NCBI GenBank assembly: GCA_014378185.1
Contig: JACMOE010000753.1
Location: forward strand, 1 to 5,306
Length of the DNA stretch: 5,306 bases
Direction of reading: 5' to 3'
From: Gemmatimonadaceae bacterium
GTDB lineage: Bacteria; Gemmatimonadota; Gemmatimonadetes; Gemmatimonadales; Gemmatimonadaceae
Part shown: piece after piece, positions 1 through 5,306 of the stretch
Layout of the letters: each line of letters opens with the position of its first letter
How positions within the stretch are numbered: position 1 is the first letter of the stretch
The notes under the pieces: model-generated
The model's input: the letters and a program-made list of their open reading frames with translations, nothing else
The model's database searches: none
Told to the model about the DNA's origin: nothing
Translations under genes and position numbers: made by a program

Positions 1-506
1 GGCGTGAACTGCACCACGTTCCCTCCGGCATCCTTGCCGACCGCCACGAACTGCTGCGGTGTGCCGATGGCCAACGTCGCCGGGTTGGGCGTGACCGTGA
101 TGGACGCAATCGGACCGACTGTGACAATCACCGTCGCGGTGGCCGAGACGGAACCCTGTGTTGCCTTGATGGTGTTCGCATAGGTTCCGGGAACGCCGCC
201 AGCCGTGAACAGGCCGCTCGCGTTGATGGAACCACCGCCACTCACCACGGACCACGTGGGGGACACTGGAATCGTGACGCCGGCGAAATCCTTGCCGACG
301 GCCGTGAACTGCTGGGTGCCGGTCACCGCGAGCGTCTGCGGATTAGGCGTGATGACGAGTGTGGCAAGCGTGCCGGGTGCGCTCACACCGTGGACATCGC
401 ACGCGGCCGCGAACATCGCGGTGGCGCCGACCGCCAATAGCACACGCGCAATTCGCGCGTGCTGGGTGAGCACGCGCGTGACGCGCCGTCTCATGAGGCT
501 GTTCAT
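1..506 (-). CDS. Ig-like (BIG2-type) repeat lipoprotein, N-terminal part
   Basis: Only the first 168 residues are in the window; the gene continues past the left edge. The start at 506 is chosen because AGGAG lies 4 bases upstream; a second in-frame ATG at 494 lacks this. Residues 1-22 are a basic n-region (RRR at 6-8, more Arg at 11, 18, 21), followed by a hydrophobic core (about 22-35). It ends AAAC, which fits a lipobox with C36 as the lipidated cysteine, so export and membrane anchoring are expected. From about residue 48 comes an Ig-like repeat opening with VITPNP (51-56) and containing QQF and VGKD (70-73), then SGLFTAG (97-103). The next repeat opens with TVTPNP (137-142) and has the same QQF and VGKD (156-159). 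The period is 86 residues. Such repeats usually form extended surface stalks for adhesion or carbohydrate contact; the actual ligand cannot be told from this part. Confidence 0.85.
   Translation of the reverse strand, partial: MNSLMRRRVTRVLTQHARIARVLLAVGATAMFAAACDVHGVSAPGTLATLVITPNPQTLAVTGTQQFTAVGKDFAGVTIPVSPTWSVVSGGGSINASGLFTAGGVPGTYANTIKATQGSVSATATVIVTVGPIASITVTPNPATLAIGTPQQFVAVGKDAGGNVVQFT
3..365 (-). repeat. Tandem Ig-like repeat units, period 258 bp
   Basis: One full unit (108-365) and the start of a second (3-107) lie within the lipoprotein gene. The copies are diverged at DNA level but keep exact blocks, for example CAGCAGTTC and GTCGGCAAGGAT on the minus strand. The protein blocks TPNP, QQF and VGKD recur exactly 86 residues apart. 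This is protein-domain duplication, not a mobile or CRISPR repeat. Confidence 0.8.
454..478. repeat. Perfect 10-bp inverted repeat in signal-peptide codons
   Basis: CGCGCGTGCT (454-463) and AGCACGCGCG (469-478) are perfect reverse complements separated by GGGTG. The repeat covers about codons 10-18 of the lipoprotein gene. A second arm, ACGCGC (444-449), can pair with GCGCGT (455-460), which overlaps the first arm, so two mutually exclusive hairpins are possible in the mRNA. The structure is plain in the sequence; a regulatory role is only conjecture, since Arg/Ala/His codons in GC-rich DNA can give such pairing by chance. Confidence 0.5.
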
Positions 507-510
507 CGAG

Positions 511-515
511 CTCCT
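511..515 (-). promoter_or_regulatory. Ribosome binding site of the lipoprotein gene
   Basis: AGGAG on the minus strand, 4 bases before the ATG at 506. It decides the start in favour of 506 over the in-frame ATG at 494, for which the spacing would be 16. Confidence 0.6.
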
Positions 516-685
516 GTTGGCCAGAATGCTGGTGCGCGAATACGTTGCGAAGTCTGCTGATCGCGACGCGGGCGCGTGGATCGGGGGTGATGAAATGATG
601 TTAGCGCACACAACGACACGCACACATCGCATGAACGGGTGAACTGGGCGTACGTCTTTTGGGGGAGGCAGCTCACCGCACTCTC

Positions 686-703
686 AAAACGCCGCTACGC
701 GGC
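686..703 (-). terminator. Weak intrinsic-terminator-like hairpin behind the response regulator gene
   Basis: Read on the minus strand, GCCGC-GTA-GCGGC forms a 5-bp all-GC stem with a 3-base loop and is followed by G then TTTT (686-689). It lies 77 bases past the regulator's stop codon and before the lipoprotein gene, where a terminator would be expected. The stem and T tract are short, so it may be weak or fortuitous. Confidence 0.35.
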
Positions 704-779
704 CCGCGAGCGAGTCGGAATCGCGACACTCGCCCACATGCCGCTGAAGCGTGCGCCTACTACACGAATGGCGGTGGTG

Positions 780-1418
780 TCAGTGCGCCCGCTGGTGGGC
801 GTACGCGGCGATCTGCAACCGCGAGTGGAGCGCAAGCTTCTCCATCACGTTGCGCACGTGGCTCTTCACCGTTTCGGTGGAGATGTTGAGCCGCTGGGCA
901 ATCTCCTTGTTGCTGCTCCCTACGGCGATCTCGGCAATCACCTCGCGCTCCCGCTGCGTCATGCGCACCGCCTCGAGCGCGTCCGTCGCACCGCGCTGCA
1001 CCGCGCCGTGCGCGATTTGAGAAAACAGCGTGCTGGTCATGCGGGACGGAAGTACGCGCGCGCCCTCCGCCACCGACCGAACGGTGCCGACGAAATCCGC
1101 CATCGACGCGTCCTTGAGGATGAAGCCCGCGACGCCAGCGTTCACGAACTGCACCACTTCCTCGTGGGCGGGCAGCAGGTCCATCACGATCACTCGCGAC
1201 TGCGCCAACTCCTGCTGCACGGTTTCGGCGAGCCGCAGGCAGTTCTGCTCCTCCAGGCCCACATCCAGGAGCACGACGTGGGGATCCGCCGCGCGGAGCG
1301 CATCAGCGTCCATGCTGCGCGACGCGAGCACGACACGCATGTCCGGCAGCTCGTTGAGCATGTCCGTGATCCCTTCGCGCACGAGACGATTGTCCTCGAT
1401 GATCGCGATGTGGATCAT
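780..1418 (-). CDS. NarL/FixJ-type response regulator (REC + LuxR HTH)
   Basis: A 212-residue DNA-binding response regulator, close to the family's usual size. Receiver domain (about 2-118): acidic pair E8/D9, phospho-acceptor D52 in LLDVGL, conserved K102 in FILKDA. The LuxR-type helix-turn-helix is at about 151-208, with TQREREV (154-160), NKEIAQRL (170-177) and the recognition helix STETVKSHVRNVMEKL (180-195). It should act as a phosphorylation-controlled transcription factor in the cytoplasm. The usual Thr/Ser at the end of strand 4 is D80 (VIVMDLLP). No histidine kinase is adjacent, so the signal is unknown. Start: the ATG at 1418 begins directly with the receiver strand (MIHIAIIEDN). 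An in-frame GTG at 1466 would add 16 non-conserved residues. Neither has a clear ribosome binding site. The family is certain; the start and target genes are not. Confidence 0.92.
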   Translation of the reverse strand: MIHIAIIEDNRLVREGITDMLNELPDMRVVLASRSMDADALRAADPHVVLLDVGLEEQNCLRLAETVQQELAQSRVIVMDLLPAHEEVVQFVNAGVAGFILKDASMADFVGTVRSVAEGARVLPSRMTSTLFSQIAHGAVQRGATDALEAVRMTQREREVIAEIAVGSSNKEIAQRLNISTETVKSHVRNVMEKLALHSRLQIAAYAHQRAH

Positions 1419-1724
1419 GCGAGAAGCCGCAGCGCGCGGCGCGCTCACAAGGGCGGGAGCGGTCACCGGCTCACCAGCTCAGTCCGCCAGGACGGACGCT
1501 CGGCCCAACTCATATTCCTTGAATCCGTCGTCATCCTGCGCCGCCCACCGCGACTTCTAGAAGGCCCAGGTCCCGGGCTGAGTAAGCTCATGCGCAGCCT
1601 CCAATGCAATTTTGAATCCCGTATTTCTCCATGGGTCGTCAGGGGGCGGGATTGGTGCGCCCCCGAGCCCCGAATGCGTCCGCCGCCGACCTGGGGGCGC
1701 ATCGCGGCACCGAGGATGCGGTAC
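1419..1724. other. Divergent intergenic region with palindromes
   Basis: About 306 bp (258 bp if the regulator starts at the GTG at 1466) between divergent genes, so both promoters should lie here. I see a relatively AT-rich patch around 1604-1630, a 10-bp palindrome at 1554-1563 and a hairpin-capable pair GGGGGC (1642-1647)/GCCCCC (1659-1664). No -35/-10 pair is good enough to call. An 87-codon minus-strand frame spans most of it but looks non-coding. Confidence 0.5.
1554..1563. promoter_or_regulatory. CTTCTAGAAG palindrome, possible operator
   Basis: A perfect 10-bp palindrome in the divergent promoter region, about 135 bp upstream of the regulator's ATG and 160 bp upstream of the small plus-strand gene. 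It could be a dimer-binding site, for example for the LuxR-type regulator encoded beside it. There is only one copy in the window and no known consensus is matched, so this is weak. Confidence 0.2.
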
Positions 1725-2063
1725 ATGGGTCTCTATATGACGACGACACCGACGCCGGACCGCCGGACCTTCACCGACGTAGCTGGCGTGGAATGGGAGG
1801 TCTGGGAGGTCTATCCCCGCCTGCTCGAGCGGCGCCTGATGCGCGAGCGACGGGCCGCGCGCCGCGGCACACTCGAGCGGCGACATGTCCCAGTGGGACG
1901 ACCCACCCAGCCGCGCGAGATTCTCGGTGGGTGGTTGGCCTTCCAGAGCCGACTCGAGCGCCGGCGGTTCGTGCCCGTACCCGACGCGTGGGAGGATGTC
2001 ACCGATCACGAGCTGCAGGGGTACCTGTCGCGCTCGCAGGTGACCAGTCGTCCGCGATTCTGA
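1725..2063 (+). CDS. Small uncharacterised soluble protein (112 aa)
   Basis: I do not recognise a named family. The protein has a conserved-looking N-terminal block, FTDVAGVEWEVWEVYP (16-31). A very Arg-rich middle follows (about 32-65, including RRLMRERRAARRG), then GGWLAFQS (68-75) and RRRFVPVPDAWEDVTDHEL (79-97). The Trp/Val/Pro pattern at both ends suggests a compact beta-rich fold with a basic insert. There is no signal peptide, membrane segment or Cys pair. Codons have high G/C in third position, and the opposite strand gives only low-complexity sequence. The start at 1725 has GAGG 9 bases upstream (1712-1715); ATG 1737 would remove four residues, and ATG 1716 would add three but overlaps that GAGG. 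It is divergent from the response regulator and 70 bp upstream of ybjQ, so it could be read with ybjQ. From memory, similar small proteins occur in Gemmatimonadota; I could not check this. Confidence 0.7.
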   Translation: MGLYMTTTPTPDRRTFTDVAGVEWEVWEVYPRLLERRLMRERRAARRGTLERRHVPVGRPTQPREILGGWLAFQSRLERRRFVPVPDAWEDVTDHELQGYLSRSQVTSRPRF

Positions 2064-2123
2064 CCGCACGAAACGGAAGCGAACGGGCGTCGGGCGTGCT
2101 ACGTTATGGCGCACCATCCACCC

Positions 2124-2127
2124 GAGG
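2124..2127 (+). promoter_or_regulatory. Ribosome binding site of ybjQ
   Basis: GAGG six bases before the ATG at 2134, good spacing. It supports that start for the YbjQ-family gene. Confidence 0.55.
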
Positions 2128-2133
2128 CCGTCC

Positions 2134-2481
2134 ATGAGTCCTGTCCACCAGTTCGAGACGCCGTACGTCACCACCGGCTTTGACTTTCCGGGCTACCGCA
2201 TTGCCCGCAACCTCGGCGTGGTCCGCGGGATCACCGTACGCTCACGGTCGGTGATCGGACGGATGGGCGTTGGAATACAGGCCTTCTTCGGCGGCAACAT
2301 CACGCTCCTGGTGAACCTGTGCGAGGAGGCGCGGGCAGACGCCTTCCAGATCATGGTTTCGCACGGGTCGGAGCTGGGCGGCAATGCCATCGTCGCCATG
2401 CGCTACGACGCCACCGAGTTGATGCCGGGCATCACGGAAGTGCTGTGCTATGGCACGGCCGTCCTGATCGAGCCGGTCTGA
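2134..2481 (+). CDS. ybjQ: YbjQ/UPF0145 family protein
   Basis: A 115-residue protein of the YbjQ (UPF0145, DUF74) family, which has about 105 residues in E. coli and forms oligomeric rings; it was once annotated as heavy-metal binding, but its role is not settled. Matches to the family pattern: LGVVRGITVRSRS (27-39), a Gly-rich segment FFGGN (51-55), the long helix CEEARADAFQIMVSHGSELG (63-82), then GNAIVAMRYD (83-92, the family's GA/NAVVG-type strand) and the closing strand YGTAVLIEP (106-114). The DIxGGRS segment of typical members is replaced by AFFGGNITLLV. The start is supported by GAGG 6 bases upstream. The next gene begins 2 bases after the stop, so the two are almost certainly co-transcribed and probably translationally coupled. 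Family assignment is firm; function is unknown. Confidence 0.85.
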   Translation: MSPVHQFETPYVTTGFDFPGYRIARNLGVVRGITVRSRSVIGRMGVGIQAFFGGNITLLVNLCEEARADAFQIMVSHGSELGGNAIVAMRYDATELMPGITEVLCYGTAVLIEPV

Positions 2482-2483
2482 TC

Positions 2484-3257
2484 GTGACCGACGACCAGTT
2501 CACTTCGCGCAGCCTGTACGACGGCCAGGACCAGGACGTGCTGCCGCCCAGCACACCAGTGGATCGCGCTGCGTACTGGGAGGACTTCATGGACATCTTC
2601 CATGCGCCGGCAGCGGTGTTCGCGCGTCGAGCGACGTCGGGCTTCGCCGTGCCGATGCTCGTGGTCACCGCGCTGCTGGCACTGTCGTTCGTGGTGAACC
2701 GCGGGGTACTCCAGCCGATCATGGACGCGGAGTTCGCCCGCGGCGTGTCGGCGGCCATGCGGAAGGATCCGCGCGTCACCATGGAGCAGATGGCGGGGTT
2801 CCGGACGATGATCGAGAAGTTCGCGCTGATCTTCGCGATCATCGGACCGCTGGTGGTGATGCTGTGCGTGGGCCTGACCCTCTGGCTGGCGGGCAAGCTC
2901 GTGGACGCGCGGCAATCGCTGGGCGCCGCGATCATGGTCGCATCGTACGCCTACGTGCCGAGGGTGCTCGCGAGCATCGTCGCCGGCGTCCAGGGACTCC
3001 TTATGGACCCGGCCTCGCTGGATGGTCAATATCGCGTGTCGATCGGACCGGGCCGATTCCTGGACCCCGATGCCACGTCGCCATTGCTGCTCGGGCTCGT
3101 GGGGCGGCTGGATGTGTTCACGCTGTGGGTCACCGTCCTGCTGGCGATCGGCCTGTCCGTCACGGGGAAAATTCCGCGACGTGAGGCGGCGATGGCGGCG
3201 GTCCTCGTCTGGTTCGCTGGCGCGGTGCCGGCGCTGCTCACCGCGCTGCGCGGCTAG
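2484..3257 (+). CDS. Yip1-domain-like integral membrane protein
   Basis: A 257-residue protein with an acidic soluble N-terminus and about five membrane helices, near residues 54-71, 114-136, 146-173, 211-227 and 235-254. The segment WEDFMDIFHAPAAVFAR (32-48), which precedes the first helix, resembles the lead-in of Yip1-domain proteins (a soluble 'F..if..P..aF' motif). The helix arrangement and overall length also fit. Bacterial Yip1-like proteins sit in the cytoplasmic membrane and have no established activity. The GTG start at 2484 lies 2 bases after the ybjQ stop, suggesting translational coupling; it lacks its own strong ribosome binding site. An alternative ATG at 2589 (residue 36) has GGGAGG upstream, but would cut into the WEDFMDIF motif. 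The stop codon overlaps that of the convergent gene on the other strand. The family call is by pattern, moderately sure. Confidence 0.75.
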   Translation: MTDDQFTSRSLYDGQDQDVLPPSTPVDRAAYWEDFMDIFHAPAAVFARRATSGFAVPMLVVTALLALSFVVNRGVLQPIMDAEFARGVSAAMRKDPRVTMEQMAGFRTMIEKFALIFAIIGPLVVMLCVGLTLWLAGKLVDARQSLGAAIMVASYAYVPRVLASIVAGVQGLLMDPASLDGQYRVSIGPGRFLDPDATSPLLLGLVGRLDVFTLWVTVLLAIGLSVTGKIPRREAAMAAVLVWFAGAVPALLTALRG

Positions 3258-3472
3258 GGCCGAGGGTCGCGCTCCGGGGGCAGCAGCCGCTCGATGGTGG
3301 GCGTGGCGGGACACGCCAGCCGATGGACGACGCGCTGCACATGCACGCGGACGTCGGCATCCTCGAACTGTTCGATACGCAGGCCGCAGCGATGGCAATG
3401 GGGAAAGAGCGCGAACGTGTCGCGCGCGATCTGGTCGAGAACGGGGTTGTCGTGGCGACTGGACAGCGGCAT
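3254..3472 (-). CDS. Small Cys/His protein, possible zinc-binding (72 aa)
   Basis: I do not recognise a family. The 72-residue product has an N-terminal helix-like stretch PVLDQIARDTFALFP (10-24), then a CxxC knuckle HCHRCG (25-30). Next comes IEQFEDADVRVHVQRVVHRL (33-52) with H44 and H50, and C54 in ACP. C26, C29, H50 and C54 would make a C-x2-C-x20-H-x3-C set suitable for one zinc ion, as in small treble-clef or zinc-ribbon proteins. The Pro-rich tail (55-72) looks disordered. About 85% of codons end in G or C, better than the opposite-strand frame. The ATG at 3472 is preceded by AGG 9 bases away; a GTG at 3505 would extend it by 11 residues. It is convergent with the Yip1 gene, sharing CTAG between the two stops, and divergent from the GGDEF-EAL gene. 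Confidence 0.6.
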   Translation of the reverse strand: MPLSSRHDNPVLDQIARDTFALFPHCHRCGLRIEQFEDADVRVHVQRVVHRLACPATPTIERLLPPERDPRP

Positions 3473-3612
3473 CGAAGTGGACCTACCTTCAAGGAACCAC
3501 AACACCTGGCCATAACGACCTGTGCGGCAGCGGAGCGTACGGTCAACTGGCTACGGGCAATCTACTGACGCATCGGCCTGGACGCCCGGGCCGTGTGTCT
3601 TTTCCCTCTCAG
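3473..3612. other. Divergent intergenic region before the GGDEF-EAL gene
   Basis: These 140 bp separate divergent genes and should hold both promoters. A possible plus-strand pair is TTCAAG, 17 bases, CATAAC (about 3488-3516), but it matches the sigma-70 consensus only partly. No operator, riboswitch or terminator structure is evident. Confidence 0.35.
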
Positions 3613-5306
3613 ATGCCGCTGTACACCGTAATCACTGTCGCTGGATTGTTCACGCAATCCGCGGTGTCGGTCCTCATTGCGCTGGTGTTGGGCGGATTGC
3701 TGCGGCAGTACTGGCGCCCGTTCCTTCGCCATTGGACCTGGAGCTGGGTCGCCCTGTCAGTGTACGCCGGCGCCGGCGCCAGTGCTCTGGTGCTCGCGCA
3801 ATGGCGTCCCATCAACGACCCGCTGCGGCTCAGCCTTGCGCTGGCCGCAGGCATTGGGGGTTACCTCCAGATTGCATGGCTGCTGCTGGGCACCTCCGAG
3901 CTCGCGTTCGGGCGCGTCCTTCCCGAGCGCACAACGCGCTGGATCATCGCGGCGGTGAGCGTCGCCGGTGCCGCGTTGGTCCTGGCGTATTCGTGGGACG
4001 TCACGCGCACCGAGCTGCTGTTCACCCTCCGCGTCTCGGTCCGGCGTGCCGCAGCTGCCGTTGCATTCCTCATCGGTGGCATCGCCATCACGCGCGCTCC
4101 GATGATTGCCCGCGGCATCGGTCGTCGCGTCGTCATGCTCGCGTTCTTCGGGCTCAGTGCGCAGCAGGTCCACTTCCTGGTGCTGACCGTGTCGTCCGCG
4201 ATGCGGCCCCGGTACGCCGTGTACCTCGCCAGTCTGGCGTTCGTGGACGTGATGCTGTATGTCGCGCTCGCGATGGGGCTGGTGATCTGGCTGCTGGAAG
4301 AGGAGCGGCAGGCGACGATGGACGCCAAGGCGCGCATCGAGCAGATCGCCTATCACGACTCGCTCACCGGCCTGCCCAATCGCCAGCTCTTCCTCAACCA
4401 GCTGGGCATGGCGCTGCACCACGCTCGACGCGCGGGGACGATGTGCGCCGTGCTGTTCCTGGACCTCGATCGCTTCAAGGAGGTGAACGACTCGCTCGGC
4501 CACGCCGTGGGCGACGTGGTGCTCAAGACGGTGGCGGAACGCATCCGCACCACCATCCGTGCCGAGGATTCGGTGACGCGTCTGGGTGGGGATGAGTTTG
4601 CCGTGCTGGGCAGCGAGATCCTCTCGCCCGACGACGCGCTCCTGCTGACGGAGCGGATCACCACGGCCCTGAAGAAGGCGATCGTCGTGGACGGCCAGGA
4701 GCTGTTCGTGACCACGAGCCTTGGCATCAGCCTGTTCCCGGGCGACGCCACCGACCCGGAAAACCTGCTGAAGACGGCGGACGCCGCCATGTATCGGGCG
4801 AAGGCGCAGGGTCGAGACCTCGTGGAGCGCTACACGCACGAGGCGCGTTTAGCTCCGCGCGACCAGCTCGACATGGAGAGCAACCTCCAGGAGGCACTCG
4901 ACCTCCGGCAACTCGTCCTCCACTATCAGCCCATCGTCAACACCCGAAGTGGTCAGGTAAGGGGGGTGGAGGCGTTGCTCCGCTGGAATCACCCGACGCG
5001 CGGCTTGCTGGGGCCGCTGGAGTTCATTCCACTGGCGGAAGCCACGGGCGCAATCGTGCCGGTGGGCGAGTGGGTGCTCCGCACGGCGTGCGCGCAGGTG
5101 CAGGCATGGCGACATCAGGGCCAGACGCAGCTCCGAGCGACGGTGAACATGTCCGTGCGCCAGCTCCAGCACGCCGAGCTGCTGCCGCGCGTGGAGGAGA
5201 CCCTGGCCGACACGTTGCTACCGGCGGAGTGCCTTGAGCTCGAGATCACGGAGAGCGTCGCGATGCGCTCCAGTGGCCGCGCGGTGGACAACCTGCGCGC
5301 GCTGAA
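3613..5306 (+). CDS. Membrane-anchored GGDEF-EAL cyclic-di-GMP protein, N-terminal 564 residues
   Basis: The gene runs off the right edge. Residues 1-228 hold about seven hydrophobic helices (near 8-30, 45-62, 71-92, 110-127, 145-160, 173-193, 205-228); I cannot match them to a named sensor module such as MHYT or MASE. A short linker helix leads to the GGDEF domain (about 247-405): YHDSLTGLPNR (247-257), metal-binding D284 in FLDLDRFKEVND, and RLGGDEFAVL (323-332) with GGDEF at 325-329. RxxD (R316-D319) lies exactly five residues before GGDEF, an intact inhibitory I-site. So diguanylate cyclase activity with product feedback is expected. The EAL domain starts near 416: YQPIV (438-442), EALLRW (453-458), N512 in VNMS, ELEITES (542-548). 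The seen catalytic residues are intact, so phosphodiesterase activity is possible, but the later DD, K, E and Q positions are outside the window. No ribosome binding site precedes ATG 3613; GTG 3595 would add six residues. Confidence 0.93.
   Translation, partial: MPLYTVITVAGLFTQSAVSVLIALVLGGLLRQYWRPFLRHWTWSWVALSVYAGAGASALVLAQWRPINDPLRLSLALAAGIGGYLQIAWLLLGTSELAFGRVLPERTTRWIIAAVSVAGAALVLAYSWDVTRTELLFTLRVSVRRAAAAVAFLIGGIAITRAPMIARGIGRRVVMLAFFGLSAQQVHFLVLTVSSAMRPRYAVYLASLAFVDVMLYVALAMGLVIWLLEEERQATMDAKARIEQIAYHDSLTGLPNRQLFLNQLGMALHHARRAGTMCAVLFLDLDRFKEVNDSLGHAVGDVVLKTVAERIRTTIRAEDSVTRLGGDEFAVLGSEILSPDDALLLTERITTALKKAIVVDGQELFVTTSLGISLFPGDATDPENLLKTADAAMYRAKAQGRDLVERYTHEARLAPRDQLDMESNLQEALDLRQLVLHYQPIVNTRSGQVRGVEALLRWNHPTRGLLGPLEFIPLAEATGAIVPVGEWVLRTACAQVQAWRHQGQTQLRATVNMSVRQLQHAELLPRVEETLADTLLPAECLELEITESVAMRSSGRAVDNLRAL

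Larger units (their letters stand above)
507..779. other. Intergenic region between lipoprotein and response regulator genes
   Basis: Both flanking genes point left, so this region should contain the 3' end of the regulator transcript and the promoter of the lipoprotein gene. I see a ribosome binding site next to the lipoprotein start and a terminator-like hairpin at 686-703. I find no convincing -35/-10 pair. Open frames crossing it on the plus strand have no family-like features. Confidence 0.5.

Noticed and set aside
205..642. A 145-codon plus-strand frame across the lipoprotein start
   Set aside because: It is antisense to the Ig-like repeats and signal peptide, which give a clear family match on the minus strand.
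1642..1664. GGGGGC/GCCCCC pair as a terminator
   Set aside because: It has an 11-base loop and no T tract on either side, and it lies between divergent genes where no terminator is expected.
639..1724. Long plus-strand extension upstream of the 112-residue protein, in the same frame
   Set aside because: It runs antisense to the response regulator, and its His/Arg-rich sequence is typical of a shadow frame in GC-rich DNA.
1463..1726. An 87-codon minus-strand frame just upstream of the response regulator, ending in a 4-base overlap with its possible GTG start
   Set aside because: The overlap looks operon-like, but the product is Arg/Gly/Ser/Pro-rich with no fold-like pattern, lacks a ribosome binding site, and overlaps the start of the better-supported plus-strand gene.
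2448..3398. A 316-codon minus-strand frame across the Yip1 gene
   Set aside because: It is a shadow of the membrane protein gene; the product is highly Arg/His-rich, with no motif or start signal.
3323..3568. An 81-codon plus-strand frame opposite the small Cys/His protein
   Set aside because: The product looks somewhat protein-like, but third-position GC is lower, there is no ribosome binding site, and the minus-strand frame has the Cys/His motif. It remains the main alternative if the minus-strand gene proves false.
3764..3780. GC-rich palindromic GCCGGC/GGCGCC run
   Set aside because: It is explained by alternating Gly-Ala codons (residues 52-56) in a membrane helix of the GGDEF-EAL protein.
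3757..4839. A 360-codon minus-strand frame across the GGDEF-EAL gene
   Set aside because: It is antisense to a gene with intact GGDEF motifs, and the sequence is Arg/His/Gln-rich with no family features.

Overview
This is a 5.3 kb stretch of GC-rich bacterial chromosome. It carries seven protein-coding genes, packed fairly tightly on both strands, with strong G/C preference at third codon positions. No tRNA, rRNA, insertion sequence, CRISPR array or phage gene is visible. The gene mix is an Ig-repeat lipoprotein, an orphan NarL/FixJ-type response regulator, YbjQ, a Yip1-type membrane protein and a GGDEF-EAL protein. Together with the base composition it resembles what is seen in Gemmatimonadota or a similar free-living high-GC Gram-negative lineage. 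That placement is inference; no marker gene is present.

Layout from left to right: (1) 1-506, minus strand: the N-terminal 168 residues of a secreted lipoprotein with tandem bacterial Ig-like (BIG2-type) repeats, running off the left edge. (2) 507-779: a 273 bp gap holding the lipoprotein's upstream region and a weak terminator-like hairpin behind the next gene. (3) 780-1418 (or 1466), minus strand: a LuxR-type response regulator with no kinase beside it. (4) A divergent intergenic region to 1724. (5) 1725-2063, plus strand: a small uncharacterised soluble protein. (6) 2134-3257, plus strand: a two-gene unit, ybjQ followed after 2 bases by a five-helix Yip1-like membrane protein. (7) 3254-3472, minus strand: a 72-residue protein with Cys/His residues placed like a zinc site. 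It is convergent with the Yip1 gene, and the two stop codons share one CTAG. (8) 3613 to the right edge, plus strand: a membrane-anchored protein with about seven N-terminal helices, then an intact GGDEF domain with an I-site, then an EAL domain cut by the window edge.

How they may work together: the response regulator and the GGDEF-EAL protein are signalling proteins, and YbjQ/Yip1 and the lipoprotein concern the envelope. Nothing in the sequence ties them into one pathway. Only ybjQ and the Yip1 gene are clearly co-transcribed. I see no convincing new multi-gene system. The items most worth a second look are the two small uncharacterised proteins, the altered switch residue in the response regulator, the shared CTAG stop, and a strong inverted repeat within the lipoprotein's signal-peptide codons.
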